Source: Bacillota bacterium
Lineage (GTDB): Bacteria > Bacillota > Clostridia > DSM-8532
Reading direction: 5' to 3'
Assembly (NCBI GenBank): GCA_023415205.1
Contig: JAEZLR010000002.1
Location: 1-64,000, forward strand
Length of the DNA: 64,000 bases
Positions 61,623 to 64,000 of this stretch are shown here, one piece after another. The number at the start of each line of letters is the position of its first letter. Within the stretch, counting starts at the first letter, position 1. Both the position numbers and the translations under genes were made by a program. Under the pieces are notes generated by a model. That model worked only from the letters and a program-made list of their open reading frames with translations. It was not told the origin of the DNA and searched no databases.

Positions 61623-62156
61623 ATGACTATTAAAAAGGGCCTTTCGAATAACACCGTTTTATTAATTCTCTCCGGAGTCATCGTATTACTGTTGATTACA
61701 CTGACCGTTTTAAAGATAAATGAACATAATGAACTCAATGATGCTATCTCCCAGCAAGAAGCTTATATTCAAGAAAATCAAGATAGATTAATTAACCTAC
61801 AGTACCTCGACAGCATTAAACCGGCCTTGAAGTATGCCTTTGAAGCCTTGAATAAACAAGTACCGAAGGAGCCCATGGAGCATCAAATTATTGCTCAAAT
61901 CAACAGTATTACACTAGATAATGAAACAGATTTTTTGGATATTCACTTTGATGAGAGATTACAAAAGAATAACCTCAATGAAATGCCAATAAAGCTTAAG
62001 TTTAGCGGTAGCTATACATCCTTTATCAAGGTCATCAAATATTTAGAGCAAGGTGAAAGACTTTTCAGAATAGATGAAATAAAGATAAATAAATCCGATA
62101 ATGGTTTAAGTAGTATTACAGCAGAAATTATTGCATCTACTTTTTATGGACAATAA
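61623..62156 (+). CDS. pilO: Type IV pilus assembly protein PilO
   Basis: A 177-residue bitopic protein: a basic start, one helix (TVLLILSGVIVLLLITLTVL), a coiled coil (LNDAISQQEAYIQENQDRL) and an outer ferredoxin-like domain with KLKFSGSYTSFIKVIKYLEQ, a typical PilO/GspM-like segment. It starts immediately after the pilN stop and is its heterodimer partner. Confidence 0.85.
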   Translation: MTIKKGLSNNTVLLILSGVIVLLLITLTVLKINEHNELNDAISQQEAYIQENQDRLINLQYLDSIKPALKYAFEALNKQVPKEPMEHQIIAQINSITLDNETDFLDIHFDERLQKNNLNEMPIKLKFSGSYTSFIKVIKYLEQGERLFRIDEIKINKSDNGLSSITAEIIASTFYGQ

Positions 62157-62186
62157 CCTAATACGTGTGAAAAGGATGAATAAAAC

Positions 62187-63881
62187 ATGGGGCTCATTTT
62201 TGGAGCTGGCTACTTGGGTGATCAACTTATAAAAATGGGTATTATCACCGAAGAACAAATCATAAAAGCTCTTGAGGTACAGGAACAGAGAAAGAATAAA
62301 GGTCAAAAGGTCAAGCTGGGGCAGGTACTGATCGAGCTAGGTTTTTGTAAAGAAGAGCATATTGCTCTTGCTCTTGCACAAAAATCCGGGCTACAGTTTT
62401 TATCTATCAACAATACAGGTATTGACATGGCCTATGCCAATCTTATAACCCCTGAGACTGCTTTGAAATATAAGCTACTTCCTATTGGCATAAAACAAGG
62501 AAAGCTTCAAGTGGCAATGCATAATCCCAATGATATCATTGCTATAGATGATATTCAAATACTTACAGGTATGGAGGTACTGCCCGTCGTTGTACCCGAT
62601 AGAGAACTTGCTGTACTACTGGAACAGTTCTCTAATATGAGCAAAAACGTTGAAAAACAAACGGAGGACGAAGAAGAGACTGAGTTTGGAACTATAAATG
62701 ATGATGAAGTTAATGAGAAGCCGGTAGTACTTTTAGTCAATCAAATCATCAATCAGGCGGTAAGAGCCGGAGCCAGTGATATTCATATTGAACCCCAGGA
62801 AAAATTCACAAGGGTAAGATTTCGAATAGATGGCGTACTCCATGAGATAATGCAACAGCCTTCAAAAATACATCCAATGCTTGTTTCACGGATTAAAGTA
62901 TTAGGAGGCATGGATATTGCTGAAAGGCGTGTACCGCAGGATGGACGAATCACCATAAAATTAGAGGAAAAAACCATAGATATTCGTGTAGCCTCTTTAC
63001 CCTCCGCTTATGGTGAAAAGTTAACTTTACGATTGCTTAACCGAAATAGTCAGATGATTACATTGGAGCAGCTAGGCTTTCCTGACCTTCATTTGAAGCG
63101 TTTTCATAAAGCCATACATTTACCTTACGGTTTTATTTTAATCACCGGGCCAACAGGAAGTGGTAAAAGTACTACCTTGTATGCAACCTTGGCAGAGATT
63201 AATTCATCGGATAAAAATATTATTACGCTAGAGGATCCGATTGAGCGTAGGATGGCTGGGCTAAATCAGATTCAAATGAATATAAAGGCCGGTTTAACCT
63301 TTGCATCAGGTTTACGGTCTATATTAAGAAGCGATCCGGATATAATCATGGTTGGAGAAATTCGAGATAAAGAAACGGCAAAGATTGCTGTTGAGTCAGC
63401 ATTAACAGGACATTTGGTTCTTTCAACCCTTCACACCAATGATGCAGCCGGCGCTGTTACGCGCCTAAGCGAAATGGGCGTGGAACCTTTTTTGACAGCG
63501 TACTCCCTTGTTGGTGTTATCGCTCAAAGACTTGTAAGGGTACTATGCCCACAATGTAAGCAGGCTTATCAAATATCACGTGAAGAGATATTGGATAATG
63601 TCCCTGAATTCCCAGTAGATACGCAGGAGCATTCTATTACTCTGTTTAAGCCAGTGGGGTGCTTGACCTGTAATAATACTGGGTATAAAGGCAGAAAAGG
63701 GATCTATGAATTCCTGAGCATTACAGAGAACATTCAAAGGTTAATTCTTGGGCATGCATCATCAAGCGAAATTAAAACAGCAGCGATGGGTGAGGGCATG
63801 AATACCCTCAAGCAGGATGGACTTTTGAAGGTTAAACAAGGAATAACATCTATTGAAGAGCTTCTTAGAGTGGTTATGTAA
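62187..63881 (+). CDS. pilB: Type IV pilus extension ATPase PilB
   Basis: A 564-residue GspE/PilB ATPase. The N-terminal MshEN domain (LGDQLIKMGIITEEQIIKAL; LGQVLIELGF), a possible c-di-GMP-binding type, precedes the core: Walker A TGPTGSGKSTTLYATL (about 321), LEDPIERRM, Walker B DPDIIMVGEIRD and HLVLSTLHTND. The zinc motif CPQCKQAY with CLTCNNTGYKGRKG is in the C-terminal part, which separates PilB from PilT. It powers pilin polymerisation. Confidence 0.93.
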   Translation: MGLIFGAGYLGDQLIKMGIITEEQIIKALEVQEQRKNKGQKVKLGQVLIELGFCKEEHIALALAQKSGLQFLSINNTGIDMAYANLITPETALKYKLLPIGIKQGKLQVAMHNPNDIIAIDDIQILTGMEVLPVVVPDRELAVLLEQFSNMSKNVEKQTEDEEETEFGTINDDEVNEKPVVLLVNQIINQAVRAGASDIHIEPQEKFTRVRFRIDGVLHEIMQQPSKIHPMLVSRIKVLGGMDIAERRVPQDGRITIKLEEKTIDIRVASLPSAYGEKLTLRLLNRNSQMITLEQLGFPDLHLKRFHKAIHLPYGFILITGPTGSGKSTTLYATLAEINSSDKNIITLEDPIERRMAGLNQIQMNIKAGLTFASGLRSILRSDPDIIMVGEIRDKETAKIAVESALTGHLVLSTLHTNDAAGAVTRLSEMGVEPFLTAYSLVGVIAQRLVRVLCPQCKQAYQISREEILDNVPEFPVDTQEHSITLFKPVGCLTCNNTGYKGRKGIYEFLSITENIQRLILGHASSSEIKTAAMGEGMNTLKQDGLLKVKQGITSIEELLRVVM

Positions 63882-63915
63882 TCCGAGCGTGAAGTAACTT
63901 TGTTGGAGGATATCT

Positions 63916-64000
63916 ATGAAAAAGTTACTGAAAAGCCAGAGTGGCTTATCCTTACCCATGGTATTAATGGTACTTGTCATATTGGCCCTGTTTAGTACGG
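63916..64000 (+). CDS. Minor pilin-like protein (start only; gene leaves the window)
   Basis: ATG 63916 with GGAGG six bases upstream opens MKKLLKSQSG followed by LSLPMVLMVLVILALFST at the window end. A basic leader ending in Gly and a long hydrophobic helix is a class III/type IV prepilin signal cut by PilD. The usual Glu at mature position 5 is Met, as in PilX- or GspK-type minor pilins that sit at the pilus tip. 28 residues are visible. Confidence 0.7.
   Translation, partial: MKKLLKSQSGLSLPMVLMVLVILALFST

Overview
The window looks like a chromosome segment of an anaerobic, probably spore-forming Clostridia-type Firmicute. The grounds are strong AGGAGG-type ribosome sites, a flavin reductase fused to rubredoxin, a YteA-like DksA/TraR protein, a PdaB-like polysaccharide deacetylase, and typical clostridial gene order (priA-def-fmt; rph-rdgB-yfcE; cysteine desulfurase-thiI; type IV pilus operon). 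No species is assigned.

Layout. 1-416 is the right end of an island that continues to the left. It holds a lipoprotein gene leaving the window and a 3' half of tRNA-Thr(TGT) with its terminator, which resembles an attachment-site remnant. 582-2945 is a small operon (DUF2975-type membrane protein, YozG-like HTH regulator, lipoprotein) under a strong promoter overlapped by two operator-like palindromes; it ends in a broken phosphoesterase start. 2967-14947 is ordinary chromosome: SanA-like protein, hydrolase/TetR pair, oxidoreductase, Hrb-type flavoprotein, TrmH-type methyltransferase, YteA-like protein, thymidine kinase, glyoxalase-type protein, metallopeptidase, acyl-CoA synthetase, acetyltransferase and ComM.

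15409-36345 (20,937 bp, AT-rich) is the main feature: a Tn554-family-like mobile element inserted inside dprA, exactly between the codons for ...SGMAR and GIDTAAH.... Joining the two dprA pieces gives one 366-codon reading frame. The mobility module is at the right end: three tyrosine recombinases and a small TnpC-like coiled-coil protein, with imperfect terminal inverted repeats. The cargo looks like a defence load: a complete type I restriction-modification system (hsdR, hsdM, hsdS); a TIR / three-TM membrane protein / TIR-like cluster resembling Thoeris-type logic; an HNH-AP2 protein; and, on the minus strand, a RES-domain protein, a DUF5677-like protein and a PD-(D/E)XK nuclease-like protein. 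A candidate structured small RNA and an XRE regulator divergent from an unknown 119-residue protein complete it.

36346-64000 is chromosome again: the 3' part of dprA, polysaccharide deacetylase, an unusual SSB-like/P-loop pair behind a structured leader, priA, def, fmt, a beta-N-acetylhexosaminidase, queH, an AMIN-domain amidase, rph, rdgB, yfcE-like phosphoesterase, cysteine desulfurase, thiI, DUF2225, an AIR-synthase-like gene, then a type IV pilus operon (pilD, pilP-like, secretin N-domain protein, pilT, pilC, a sigma factor, pilM, pilN, pilO, pilB, minor pilin start). The functional theme is that pili and ComM for DNA uptake appear intact, while DprA, which protects incoming DNA, is interrupted by an element carrying anti-DNA defences.
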